From positions 1-53,887 of the forward strand of contig NZ_WNKZ01000038.1 of the NCBI RefSeq assembly GCF_009720835.1: DNA of 53,887 nt, given 5' to 3'. Below the pieces are notes generated by a model that did no database searches, was not told the DNA's origin, and saw only the letters and a list, made by a program, of their open reading frames with translations. The position numbers were made by a program, and so were the translations under genes. Of this stretch, positions 1 to 10,209 are shown in pieces (the first letter of the stretch is position 1; each line of letters begins with the position of its first letter). The stretch comes from Pseudoduganella buxea (GTDB lineage: Bacteria; Pseudomonadota; Gammaproteobacteria; Burkholderiales; Burkholderiaceae_D).

Positions 1-2
1 CG

Positions 3-257
3 TCGGCCGTCGCCGGCTGGTGGCGCGGGCTGCAACTGCTGGCGCGGCGCCCCGGCCCGGTGCTGCTGGCCTATGGCCTGTTCACGGTCACGGGCCTGTT
101 GCTGGCCGCGCTGCTGGCGCTGGGCCGGCTGCAGGTGCCGCCGCTGGGCCCCGCCGGCTTCACGGGGGCGCTGCTGCTGACGCAGCTGATCGCCCTCGTC
201 CTCGGCTGGATGCGGGTCGCGCGGCTGTTTGCCCTGGTGCGCATCGCCGGCGCCTGA
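3..257 (+). CDS. C-terminal end of an integral membrane protein (5' end outside window)
   Basis: The frame is open from the left edge and ends with a TGA at 255-257, so only the last 84 residues are visible. They contain two clear hydrophobic stretches (about residues 23-43 and 53-70) separated by a short Gly/Pro loop, and a basic region before the first helix, as in a polytopic inner-membrane protein. No family-specific motif is visible. Function unknown; the missing N-terminus would be needed for an assignment. Confidence 0.6.
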   Translation, partial: SAVAGWWRGLQLLARRPGPVLLAYGLFTVTGLLLAALLALGRLQVPPLGPAGFTGALLLTQLIALVLGWMRVARLFALVRIAGA

Positions 258-264
258 TATGCGT

Positions 265-333
265 TCGGAAGATTCGGGGACTGTCCCGGATTTTTCCGGC
301 ACATCTCGGAAGATTCGGGGACTGTCCCGGATT
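265..333. repeat. Two 28-bp direct repeats containing a GGGACtGTCCC palindrome
   Basis: Copies at 265-292 and 306-333 are identical; each contains a short inverted repeat (GGGAC, one-base loop, GTCCC) flanked by GATT. They lie between the truncated membrane protein gene and the dioxygenase gene. The kernel resembles the palindromes at 11763, 21887 and 53251. REP-type intergenic repeat is an inference; neither copy has the long T-tract of a good terminator. Confidence 0.7.
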
Positions 334-469
334 CTGCTGCGGCACGTCGGAATTTTCGGTATGCCGGCTGCCGGACCGCTCGAATAATCCGAACATCAGT
401 ATCGATTTTTTGGCCGTTGCCGCCGCGCGGGGCGGGGCCATATAGTCCTGGTACCGATGGAGGACTCAC

Positions 470-1279
<810 letters not shown>

Positions 1280-1306
1280 CGACGAACCGTTTGGAAACTT
1301 GGAAAA

Positions 1307-2254
1307 TCAGGTGCCGCGCTTGCCGCGCATCTTTTCCGCTTCCTTCTCGGCGGCCTTGGCGGCGGCCTTTTCGGCCTTGATGCGCTGCTCTTCCTGGTAG
1401 GCCGCCAGCGCGGCGGCGCGGGTCTCCGGCGTTTCCAGCGAAATGCGGCCCAGCGCGCCGCTGCGGTAGTCCTGCAGCAGCATGTGCGAGGCCTTCTCGA
1501 AATCCCAGTCGCCGCCGCGGATGCGGTAGCCACGCTTCTGCGCCAGGCCTTCGATGACGGCGATGCCGTCCATGCCTTCGAGCTTGAAGCCGTAGCGCGC
1601 CACCAGCAGTTGCGGGTAGCGGCGGATCAGTTCCTCGGCCAGCCATGTCGCCACCTCGTCCTCGATCAGCGCATTGGCGCCGATGGCGTGGCTGGCGGCC
1701 AGCGCCAGCCCGTCGCTGGGCATCTCGATCTTCGGCCACAACAGGCCGGGCGTATCGATGATGGCCGTGTTCAGGTCCAGGTAGATCTTCTGCTGGGTTT
1801 TCGTGACGGCCGGCTCGTCGCCCACCTTGGCCACGCGGCGCTTGAGCAGCGCGTTCATCAGGGTCGACTTGCCGACGTTGGGAATACCCATGATCATCAG
1901 GCGCAGCGGCTTGGTCGGCACGCCACGGTGCGGCGCCAGCGCGCGGGCCTTGTCGATCACCTTGGCCACGTCGGCCGGCTTCTTCGTCGTCATCGCGTAG
2001 GCGGTGACGGCGCTGTCCTGCTCGAAGTGGCGCACCCATGCACTGGTGGCGTCGGGATCGGCCAGGTCGATCTTGTTCAGGATTTTCAGGCAGGGCTTGG
2101 CGCGGAACTTGCGCAATTCCTCCACCAGCGGGTTGCAGCTGGCGGCCGGCAGGCGGGCATCGACCACCTCGATGACGACGTCGACGTCGGCCATCTGTTC
2201 CGCCGCCTTCTTCTTGGCGGCGTTCATATGCCCGGGGAACCATTGGATTGACAT
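1307..2254 (-). CDS. ylqF: Ribosome biogenesis GTPase YlqF/RbgA
   Basis: 315 aa with the circularly permuted GTPase order typical of YlqF: N-terminal QWFPGHM, then G4 (NKID, residues 60-63), G1 P-loop (GIPNVGKST, 123-131) and G3 (DTPG, 157-160), followed by a helical C-terminal domain and a Lys/Glu/Ala-rich tail. The family helps mature the 50S subunit (known best from Bacillus RbgA). Its start is fixed by the conserved N-terminus. It is transcribed alone, convergent with the dioxygenase gene. Confidence 0.93.
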   Translation of the reverse strand: MSIQWFPGHMNAAKKKAAEQMADVDVVIEVVDARLPAASCNPLVEELRKFRAKPCLKILNKIDLADPDATSAWVRHFEQDSAVTAYAMTTKKPADVAKVIDKARALAPHRGVPTKPLRLMIMGIPNVGKSTLMNALLKRRVAKVGDEPAVTKTQQKIYLDLNTAIIDTPGLLWPKIEMPSDGLALAASHAIGANALIEDEVATWLAEELIRRYPQLLVARYGFKLEGMDGIAVIEGLAQKRGYRIRGGDWDFEKASHMLLQDYRSGALGRISLETPETRAAALAAYQEEQRIKAEKAAAKAAEKEAEKMRGKRGT

Positions 2255-2373
2255 GCTCTTGCTTTCGGATCGTTACAACAATCCGCTATTTTAACGGTTG
2301 TCCCGGCCGCCGCCTATTTTCCCGGCAGCGGCGCGCTGGTACCATTGCTGTTTGCCCGCCTCGTCTTCACGTA

Positions 2374-3075
2374 ATGAAACGCCAACTTGCAGCCGTCCTG
2401 ATCGCCGTCCACGCCCTTGGCGCCGCCGCACCCGTGGTCGAAGTGAGCGGCATCCGCGATCCGGAACTGAAGTCCTACCGCACCATGGCCCGTGGCCTGG
2501 ACGCCTTCGACGCCGAACGGGCCCACGCGCCCCAGGCCAGCCTGCGCTTCCTGCTGCGCCCGGCCGCGCCGGGCGAATCGCTCGACGGCCTGACCCTGAC
2601 GATCAGCGGCGAGAGCGTCAAGCTGCCCGTGACCCTGGCGGCGGACGGCGGCTTCGAACTGCCGCGCAGTACGGCGGCGCTGGAGGACAAGGCCGAGCTG
2701 GTACTGAACAGGAAACGCCATTCCTTCCGCTGGCGGCCGGACGTGCGCAGCCCCGGCGTGCCGGCCAACACGCGGCGCCTGGGCGACTTGCGCCTGCAAT
2801 GCGCGGTGCAGTGGGCCATCGACCGGGAAGCGCTGACGCCGCAGGCTCGCGCCGCACTGGGAGCGACGGGCGGGCCATGCCACTCGCCGCTGGCCCATAC
2901 GGGCTTCGAGGCACCGCAGCCGCTGCGGGCCGCGTGGCTGCGTGACGGCACGCGGCGCGAGGCCCTGCCCGTGAACCGCCAGCGCACGCGCATGTTCACG
3001 CCGCCGCTGGCCGACCGCAGCTGGAGCGACGACGCGCTGGTGGAGTTTGATTACGCCGGCCAGCCGGCGTCCTGA
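2374..3075 (+). CDS. Predicted secreted protein of unknown function
   Basis: 233 aa beginning MKRQLAAVLIAVHALGAAA, a typical Sec signal peptide, which is why the ATG at 2374 is preferred to an in-frame upstream start at 2248. The mature part has alternating short beta-like segments, two Cys, and no motif I recognise. It probably sits in the periplasm. The end of the gene is curious: its last 26 bases recur almost exactly 63 bp downstream (see repeat at 3049-3163). Confidence 0.7.
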   Translation: MKRQLAAVLIAVHALGAAAPVVEVSGIRDPELKSYRTMARGLDAFDAERAHAPQASLRFLLRPAAPGESLDGLTLTISGESVKLPVTLAADGGFELPRSTAALEDKAELVLNRKRHSFRWRPDVRSPGVPANTRRLGDLRLQCAVQWAIDREALTPQARAALGATGGPCHSPLAHTGFEAPQPLRAAWLRDGTRREALPVNRQRTRMFTPPLADRSWSDDALVEFDYAGQPAS

Positions 3076-3163
3076 CCTGGGTTTCAGCTTTATCTGGTCA
3101 CGCGGGCCAGCCGGCGTCCTTCCCCCAGCCACTTCCAGACTACGCCGGCCAGCCGGCGTCCTG
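3049..3163. repeat. Short repeat duplicating the 3' end of the upstream gene
   Basis: The 26 bases at 3049-3074 (gene end, GATTACGCCGGCCAGCCGGC...) recur at 3138-3163 with one mismatch, and a shorter version lies at 3101-3120. The core GCCGGCCAGCCGGC is nearly self-complementary. The copies fill the gap between this gene and the convergent deacetylase gene. No T-run follows, so it is not a normal terminator. Confidence 0.75.
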
Positions 3164-3166
3164 CCT

Positions 3167-4093
3167 TCAGATTTCAGCCAGCGCCTTGACATGGGCCACC
3201 ACGCTGCGGCCCAGCGCCGACAGGTTGTAGCCGCCTTCGAGGCAGCTGACGATGCGCCCGCGCGCGTGCTTCCTGGCCACGGCCATCAGCTGCTCCGTCA
3301 TCCACGCGTAGTCCGCTTCCACCAGGCCCATGCCACCCAGGTCGTCCTCGCGGTGGGCATCGAAGCCCGCCGAGATGAAGATCATCTCGGGCTTGAAGGC
3401 GTTCAGCGCCGGCAGCCATTTGTCCAGCACCAGCTGGCGCACGACGTCGCCCTTGGTGTAGGCCGGCACCGGCACGTTGACCCGGTTCGGCGTGACGGGC
3501 AGCGGGTCCACGTAGGGGTAATAAGGATGCTGGAAGAAGCTGGCCATCAGCACGCGGCGCTCGTCGCGGAAGGCTTCCTCGGTGCCGTTGCCGTGATGGA
3601 CGTCGAAGTCGACGACGGCCACCCGCTTCAGGCCGCGCGCATCGAGCGCATGGCGCGCCGCGATGGCGACGTTATTGAACAGGCAAAAACCCATCGGCGC
3701 GGACGGCCGGGCATGGTGGCCGGGCGGACGCACCGAGCAGAAGGCGTTGTCGATTTCGCCATCGATGACGGCATCGGTGGCGGCCACCGCGGCGCCGGCC
3801 GCGCGCAGGGCGGCCTGCCAGCTGTGCCGGTTCAGCGACGTATCGCCGTCGATGGGGTAGTAGTCGTCGCCTTCGTGGGGCTGGCTGCGCACGATGTCGA
3901 TGGCGTTGGGCGAATGGTTGCGGGCGATGTCGGCCAGGTCGGCCAGCGGGGCTTCGCGGTGTTCCAGCAGGTCGTCGATATGGGCGTTGATCAGCTGGTC
4001 GGCGATGGCCTGCAGGCGCGCCGGGGATTCGGGATGCCATTGCCCCATTTCGTGACGCTGGCAATCGGCATGGCTGTAAATGGCTGTGGTCAT
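3167..4093 (-). CDS. Histone deacetylase family (acetoin utilisation/APAH-like) hydrolase
   Basis: 308 aa with the arginase/deacetylase fold signatures: HPESPARL near 20-27, RPPGHHA at 122-128 (catalytic His pair), DFDVHHGNG at 162-170 (zinc Asp and His) and SAGFDAHRED at 241-250 (third zinc ligand), then LEGGYN near the C-terminus. Bacterial members deacetylate small amides such as acetylpolyamines or act on unknown acetyl-lysine substrates. The ATG at 4093 is chosen because homologues begin near the TTAIYSH segment; an in-frame start at 4135 would add 14 residues. Confidence 0.9.
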   Translation of the reverse strand: MTTAIYSHADCQRHEMGQWHPESPARLQAIADQLINAHIDDLLEHREAPLADLADIARNHSPNAIDIVRSQPHEGDDYYPIDGDTSLNRHSWQAALRAAGAAVAATDAVIDGEIDNAFCSVRPPGHHARPSAPMGFCLFNNVAIAARHALDARGLKRVAVVDFDVHHGNGTEEAFRDERRVLMASFFQHPYYPYVDPLPVTPNRVNVPVPAYTKGDVVRQLVLDKWLPALNAFKPEMIFISAGFDAHREDDLGGMGLVEADYAWMTEQLMAVARKHARGRIVSCLEGGYNLSALGRSVVAHVKALAEI

Positions 4094-4186
4094 GTGCTGT
4101 GGATTATCCCGCTCGTTTCTGTACCGCATGATCAATCACGCAAGGTAGAATCCCCTGCATCACGGTCATCACTATAACAGACACCC

Positions 4187-5107
<921 letters not shown>

Positions 5108-5109
5108 CC

Positions 5110-6105
5110 ATGCCGGCCTTGCGCGCTGCCTTGCGGGACGCCTTGCGCTGGCAGCATCACAGTCCCAGCGCCGCGACCGTGCTGACGATGCGGCGCGTGT
5201 ACGTGCTGCCCACGCGGGCCGGCATCGCCTATGGCCTGCTGCTCGTGCTGATGCTGGTGGGTGCCATCAACTACACCCTGGGCCTGGGTTTCGCGCTTAC
5301 GTTCTTTGCCGGTGCCTGCGCCATCGCCGACATGGTGCTGACGGTGAAGAACCTGGCCGGGCTGCGCCTGGCCGCGGGCCGCGCGGCGCCTGTGTTCGCC
5401 GGCGAGGAGGCCCAGTTCGAGCTGACGCTGCACAACGACGCCAGCACCGACCGCCCCGCCGTCCGCATCGGCTTTCACCCGCCCGGCACGCCCCGGCGCA
5501 CCGAGGCGCCCAATGCGGTGGACGTGCCGGCCGGCGCCGACGCCGCCGTCGTGCTGACGGCACCGACGCAGCGGCGCGGCTGGCTGCCGGCGCCGCCTGT
5601 GCGGCTGACGACGCGTTTCCCCCTCGGCCTGTTCGGCGCCTGGAGCAACTGGCAGCCGGACCTGCGCGTGCTGGTCTACCCTTTCCCCGAACCGCAGGCG
5701 CCGCCGTTGCCGATGCGGGGCGCGGCCGATGCGGAAGGCCATGGCGCCGTCGGACTGGACAACTTCGCCGGCATCCGCAGCTACCAGCCAGGCGACCCGA
5801 TGCGCCACCTGGCCTGGCGCCAGATCGCGCGGCTGCAGCCGCTCGACGGCGGCCAGCTGGTGACGAAGCATTTCGACGGTGGCGCCGTGGCCGAGCTGAT
5901 GCTCGATTTCGCCGAGCTGTCCGTGTTCGTGGACGTCGAGCTGCGCCTGGCGCGCATGACGCGCTGGGTTCTGGAAGCCGAGGCGCGCGCCCTGCCCTAT
6001 GCCTTCCGCCTGGGCCGCCACGACTTTCCCGCCGCGCTGGGCGACGCCCACCGGGCCGCGTGCCTGCAGGCGCTGGCGCTGCATGGCCAGGAGGGTGGGC
6101 CGTGA
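5110..6105 (+). CDS. DUF58 domain protein, MoxR partner
   Basis: 331 aa. Two transmembrane segments (about residues 36-75) anchor it, followed by an extracytoplasmic-looking beta region and the DUF58 signature around GDPMRHLAWRQIAR (about 236-249), ending in LVTKHF. DUF58 proteins occur next to MoxR ATPases and are thought to be their clients; biochemical function is not established. The ATG at 5110 is two bases after the moxR stop. Its stop overlaps the GTG of the next gene (GTGA at 6102-6105), showing translational coupling. Confidence 0.9.
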   Translation: MPALRAALRDALRWQHHSPSAATVLTMRRVYVLPTRAGIAYGLLLVLMLVGAINYTLGLGFALTFFAGACAIADMVLTVKNLAGLRLAAGRAAPVFAGEEAQFELTLHNDASTDRPAVRIGFHPPGTPRRTEAPNAVDVPAGADAAVVLTAPTQRRGWLPAPPVRLTTRFPLGLFGAWSNWQPDLRVLVYPFPEPQAPPLPMRGAADAEGHGAVGLDNFAGIRSYQPGDPMRHLAWRQIARLQPLDGGQLVTKHFDGGAVAELMLDFAELSVFVDVELRLARMTRWVLEAEARALPYAFRLGRHDFPAALGDAHRAACLQALALHGQEGGP

Positions 6106-8129
6106 GCTTCGCCACGGCGCTGGCCGGCATCAGCCGCGACAAGTCCGACACCTTGCTGCTGATCGCCGCCGCGCTGATGGTGGTGGCGCCCCACTTCGCC
6201 CACCTGCCGTGGTGGATCAGCGCCACCGTCGGCGTGACCCTGGCCTGGCGTGCCGTGCTGACGTGGCAGGGCCGCCGCCTGCCGCCCGTGTGGCTGCTGC
6301 TGCCCGTCGCCATGCTGGCCATGGCCGGGGTCTGGTATTCCTACCGCACCCTGCTGGGGCGCGATCCGGGCGTGGCGATGCTGGCGCTGCTGCTGGCGTT
6401 CAAGCTGCTGGAGATGCATGCGCGGCGCGATCTGTTCGTCGTGCTGTTCCTCAGCTTCTTCCTGCTGCTGACCAATTTCTTCTATTCCCAGTCCATCCTC
6501 ACCGGCCTGGCCATGGTGGCGACGATGGTGCTGCTGCTGGCGGCCCAGATCACCTTCCAGTACACGGGCGCCGTGCCGCCGCTGGGCCGGCGCCTGCGCC
6601 TGGCCGGCAAGGTGGCCCTGCTGGCCGCGCCGCTGGCATTGGCGCTGTTCCTGCTGTTCCCCCGCATCCAGGGGCCGCTGTGGGGCCTGCCGGGCGATGC
6701 CCGGGGCGGGCGCACGGGCATCTCGGACACGATGGCGCCCGGCTCGATGACGGACCTGGCCCTGTCCGGGGAGGTGGCGTTTCGCGTGCGCTTCCTCGAC
6801 CCGGCACCGCCGCAGCCCAGACTGTACTGGCGCGGCGTGGTGCTGAGCCACTACGACGGCCGCACGTGGACGCGCATCGGCGGCGTCCCCTACCGCAATG
6901 CGGCCGGCACCCTGCCCGACGGCCTGGCCATGCGCGTGGGCGGGCGCGCCATCCGCCATGAAATCACGATGGAGCCGAGCGAGCGGCGCTACCTGTTCAC
7001 CCTGGAGCTGACGCCGCCGGGACTGGACGTGCCGGGCCAGCGCGTGGCCGTGTCGGACGAGCTGGAAAGCCTGGCCTTGCGCCCGCTGCACCAGCGCGTG
7101 CGCTACCATGCCACTGCCTACACGGACTACACCTTGCAGGACGGCCTGGCACCGGAGTTGACCGGCAAGTGGCTGCAACTGCCGGAAGGCTTCAATCCGC
7201 TGGCCGTGGCGCTGGGCCGGCGCCTGCGAGTGCTGGGCGGCGATGGCGCCGATGCCCCCGTACGCATCGCCGATGCCGTGCTGGGCATGCTGCGCAAGGG
7301 CGGCTTCGAATACACCTTGCAGCCGCCGCTGCTGGGGACGGACTCGGTCGACGAGTTCCTGTTCCGCAGCCGGCGGGGCTTTTGCGAGCACTATGCCGGC
7401 GCCTTCGTCGTGCTGATGCGGGCGGCCGGTATTCCGGCCCGCGTCGTCACGGGCTACCAGGGTGGCGAATTCAACCCCGTGGACGGCTACGTCACCGTGC
7501 GCCAGTCCGACGCCCATGCGTGGGCCGAGGTGTGGCTGGCCGGGCGGGGCTGGCGGCGCATCGACCCGACAGCCGCCGTGTCGCCCGAGCGTATCAACCT
7601 GAACCTGTCGCGGGCCCTGCCGCAAACGGCGCCGTTCGGCCTGAACGCCTTGATCGCTTTGCAGAACGATAAGGATTCGTGGCTTTCGCGCCTGCGTTTC
7701 AGCACGAATGCGCTCAATAATGCTTGGAATCAATGGGTCCTGGATTACAATCCCGACAGGCAGCAAAATTTCCTTACAGAACTATGGAAAGCTGTCGGCA
7801 CCTGGCGCACGCCCGCAGCGGCAGCGCTGCTGGTGGCACTGGCGTGGCTGTTGCGCCGGCTGCGGCTGCGCCGCCATGCCGACCCGGTCGCCGCCGCGTA
7901 CGAACGGTTCCGCCGCCACCTGGCCGGCGCGGGCATCGCTGCGCAACCGGGCGAAGGCCCACACAGCCTGGCTTTGCGCTTGCGCGCACTGCCGCTGCCG
8001 GAAGAGAGCAAGGCCGCCATGGCGGAATTTCTCGCTCTCTATGGTGCGCTCCGTTATCGCGCACTCGACGACGATGAACGAAACCGGTCAGCCAGGCGGC
8101 TGGTCCAATTACTGCGCCAAATCCGATGA
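6102..8129 (+). CDS. tgpA: TgpA-like membrane transglutaminase (DUF3488/transglutaminase/DUF4129)
   Basis: 675 aa starting with GTG at 6102. About six N-terminal transmembrane helices (residues 15-190) precede a periplasmic transglutaminase-like domain with a complete Cys-His-Asp triad: Cys428 (GFCEHYAG), His472 (DAHAWAEVW) and Asp488 (RRIDPTA). One more helix near 570 is followed by a cytoplasmic DUF4129-like tail. The architecture matches Pseudomonas aeruginosa TgpA, an essential periplasmic protein of unknown substrate. It overlaps both neighbours by 4 bp, so the four genes are made together. Confidence 0.88.
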   Translation: MSFATALAGISRDKSDTLLLIAAALMVVAPHFAHLPWWISATVGVTLAWRAVLTWQGRRLPPVWLLLPVAMLAMAGVWYSYRTLLGRDPGVAMLALLLAFKLLEMHARRDLFVVLFLSFFLLLTNFFYSQSILTGLAMVATMVLLLAAQITFQYTGAVPPLGRRLRLAGKVALLAAPLALALFLLFPRIQGPLWGLPGDARGGRTGISDTMAPGSMTDLALSGEVAFRVRFLDPAPPQPRLYWRGVVLSHYDGRTWTRIGGVPYRNAAGTLPDGLAMRVGGRAIRHEITMEPSERRYLFTLELTPPGLDVPGQRVAVSDELESLALRPLHQRVRYHATAYTDYTLQDGLAPELTGKWLQLPEGFNPLAVALGRRLRVLGGDGADAPVRIADAVLGMLRKGGFEYTLQPPLLGTDSVDEFLFRSRRGFCEHYAGAFVVLMRAAGIPARVVTGYQGGEFNPVDGYVTVRQSDAHAWAEVWLAGRGWRRIDPTAAVSPERINLNLSRALPQTAPFGLNALIALQNDKDSWLSRLRFSTNALNNAWNQWVLDYNPDRQQNFLTELWKAVGTWRTPAAAALLVALAWLLRRLRLRRHADPVAAAYERFRRHLAGAGIAAQPGEGPHSLALRLRALPLPEESKAAMAEFLALYGALRYRALDDDERNRSARRLVQLLRQIR

Positions 8130-9283
8130 CACTCCCGAAGCGAACACTATCCAAACCCCTGATGTCCCTGTTGCTGTCGGCCCTCGTGGCCGCGACCAGC
8201 CTGTGCCCGCCCGAAGCCTTTGCCGCCGGACAGAAGCAATCGGCCCACACGAAGAAGAAGAAGAAGGCCAAGGCGGTCAAGAAACCGGTGGCGGCCCCCG
8301 TCAGCGATTACTACACGGGCGAATTCGTCAATTTCGGCCAGTGGAAGGAAGTGCAGGGTTTCCTCGACGAGATGGTGGCCAGGCACGGCTTCGCCCGTAG
8401 CGAGCTGGACAGCTTGATGTCGAAGGTGCGCTTCCTCGACTCGGTCGTCCAGTTGGTCAAGCCGGCGCCGCCGGGCAAGCCGAAGAACTGGCAGGTCTAC
8501 AGCAGCCGCTTCATCGAGCCGATCCGCATCAACGCTGGCGTGCGCTTCTGGAACGAGCATGCCGACACCTTGGCCCGGGCCGAGACCTTGTACGGCGTGC
8601 CGGCCGAGATCCTCGTCGGCATTATCGGCGTGGAAACCATTTACGGCCGCGACACGGGCCGCTTCCGCGTGCTCGACACGTTGACGACCCTGGCCTTCGC
8701 CTACCCCGTCACGCCCAACCGCGACGCGCGCATGGCCTTCTTCCGGGGCGAACTGGAGGCGACATTGCTGTACGCCCGCCAGACGGGCACCGACCCGCTG
8801 GCGCTGCAAGGCTCGTTCGCGGGCGCCGTCGGCATGCCGCAGTTCATGCCCAGCAATATCCTGAAATACGCCGTCGATTTCGACGGCGACGGCCGCATCG
8901 ACCTGAAGAACTCGCCCGGCGACGCCATCGGCAGCGTGGCGGCCTTCCTCGTGGGCCACGGCTGGCAGCGCGACCAGCCCGGCCCCATCGTCTACCACGC
9001 GACGGTGTCGCCGGCGCGGGCGTGGGAACGCTATCTCGACCTGGGACTGGCGGCGACCGTGCCGCCGGAAGACTTGACGGGCGCCGGCATCGTCACCACG
9101 TCGACTCTGCCGGGCGGAATGCTGTACGGCCTGGTCGACCTGCAGAACGGCCTGGAACCGACGGAATACTGGGTAGCGAGCAATAATTTTTACGCCATCA
9201 CCCAGTACAACCGCAGCTATTTCTATGCGATGTCCGTGGTGGAACTGGGCCGGGCCGTGCGGCTGACCCGGGCGGGCTCCTGA
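8126..9283 (+). CDS. mltB: Lytic murein transglycosylase B
   Basis: 385 aa with a signal peptide (about 1-33) and a Lys-rich stretch at 43-53. The catalytic Glu lies in GVETIYGRD (Glu170), and GAVGMPQFMPS plus FDGDGRIDL follow as in the MltB family, which cleaves the MurNAc-GlcNAc bond of peptidoglycan to give 1,6-anhydro ends. A Cys at 27 is not in a convincing lipobox, so it may be a soluble periplasmic form rather than a lipoprotein. The ATG overlaps the upstream stop (ATGA 8126-8129), making it the last gene of the moxR operon. Confidence 0.93.
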   Translation: MTLPKRTLSKPLMSLLLSALVAATSLCPPEAFAAGQKQSAHTKKKKKAKAVKKPVAAPVSDYYTGEFVNFGQWKEVQGFLDEMVARHGFARSELDSLMSKVRFLDSVVQLVKPAPPGKPKNWQVYSSRFIEPIRINAGVRFWNEHADTLARAETLYGVPAEILVGIIGVETIYGRDTGRFRVLDTLTTLAFAYPVTPNRDARMAFFRGELEATLLYARQTGTDPLALQGSFAGAVGMPQFMPSNILKYAVDFDGDGRIDLKNSPGDAIGSVAAFLVGHGWQRDQPGPIVYHATVSPARAWERYLDLGLAATVPPEDLTGAGIVTTSTLPGGMLYGLVDLQNGLEPTEYWVASNNFYAITQYNRSYFYAMSVVELGRAVRLTRAGS

Positions 9284-9743
9284 GGCAACACGTGTAAGCG
9301 GCCGTAAGGGGTGTTGCAAGACCATTCAGACGAATGTAATGTACTGTGGAAATTTTTCACTGAACTGTTGCATATAGTGCAGCAGTAGTGATAAGTTTTA
9401 TATTACACTTAAAATTGTACGATTGACAAAGCCGTGACCGTTTATCTACCACAAAAAGTAAGGTAGAATTCTCACACATTGTTGCGATAGGACAACGCGA
9501 GCAGCAGGTACAAACAATTTTGTATTGCTCTTGAGTAAAAAATTGCGGAATGTTGTACAATTGTGTATATATTATGAAACCTTGTTATCCCGGAATCCGC
9601 GTATCGTTCCTCAGTGAAGGGAGAACATAGGAATCCCGGACACAGCGCCCGCCCGCCAGCGTGGCCGTTCGTGGTTCCGAAGCGCAGCTTGAGCTCCGAG
9701 TGTTTCACTTTCAGGACAACTTTACAAAAGGAACAAACGTATC
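9284..9743. other. 460-bp AT-rich intergenic region, leader of the HTH gene
   Basis: Base composition drops sharply to AT-rich compared with the GC-rich genes on both sides. I see no convincing reading frame on either strand. A plausible promoter lies at 9543-9571, and a less well spaced TTGACA occurs at 9423-9428. The remaining 170 bases before the downstream ATG would be a long 5' leader. Its compositional contrast suggests a regulated promoter region or old acquired DNA. Confidence 0.5.
9543..9571 (+). promoter_or_regulatory. Possible sigma-70 promoter upstream of the HTH gene
   Basis: TTGCGG at 9543-9548 and TATATA at 9566-9571 are separated by 17 bases. The -35 matches four of six consensus positions and the -10 five of six. 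It is based on motif spacing only; the AT-rich region offers other weaker combinations. Confidence 0.35.
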
Positions 9744-10100
9744 ATGACAAATCAAGTCGGTATTGATATGAACAACGACTCGGACGGCGACGATCTGCTG
9801 CAATACAACCCGAACCGCCTGCTGGACACGCTGATCGAAAACCTGCGCCTGAAAAACGACGCAGCCCTGTCGCGCGCGCTGGAAGTGGCGCCACCCGTGA
9901 TCAGCAAGATCCGTCACCACCGCCTGCCTGTCGGCGCTTCGCTGCTGATCCGCATGCACGAAGTGAGCGACCTGTCGATCCGCGACCTGCGTTACCTGAT
10001 GGGCGACCGTCGTAACAAGTTCCGCATCAGCGACAAGCAGTTCAAGCCAAAAGAAGGCGAAACGCCACAGAGCAGCACGAACAACAACAATAACGGCTGA
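9744..10100 (+). CDS. Small helix-turn-helix (Cro/CI-like) DNA-binding protein
   Basis: 118 aa. Residues about 27-75 read as a lambda-repressor-like helical bundle (LSRALEVAPPVISKIRHHRL as the presumed HTH), followed by a basic stretch and a polar Asn-rich tail. It has no partner domain and is monocistronic, flanked upstream by a long AT-rich leader and downstream by a strong terminator. Likely a transcriptional regulator; target unknown. The ATG at 9744 is used; a second Met eight codons later is less likely. Confidence 0.7.
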   Translation: MTNQVGIDMNNDSDGDDLLQYNPNRLLDTLIENLRLKNDAALSRALEVAPPVISKIRHHRLPVGASLLIRMHEVSDLSIRDLRYLMGDRRNKFRISDKQFKPKEGETPQSSTNNNNNG

Positions 10101-10167
10101 TTGCACGCGCTCAAGCACGCTGCCCCATCTCGGGGCGGCTGCGATGCGCGGCATGCTGTAAAAAATT

Positions 10168-10195
10168 CAGCCGGCATATGCCGGCTGTTTTATTT
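10168..10195. terminator. Bidirectional terminator between the HTH gene and cysM
   Basis: A perfect 20-base palindrome at 10168-10187 (CAGCCGGCATATGCCGGCTG) is followed by TTTTATTT on the plus strand and preceded by an A-run on the left, so it can stop transcription from both convergent genes. Confidence 0.85.
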
Positions 10196-10209
10196 GGTAC
10201 GTCCCGCGC

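Noticed and set aside
9423..9468. TTGACA promoter in the AT-rich leader
   Set aside because: The best -10-like hexamers are 12 or 34 bases away, both unsuitable spacings.
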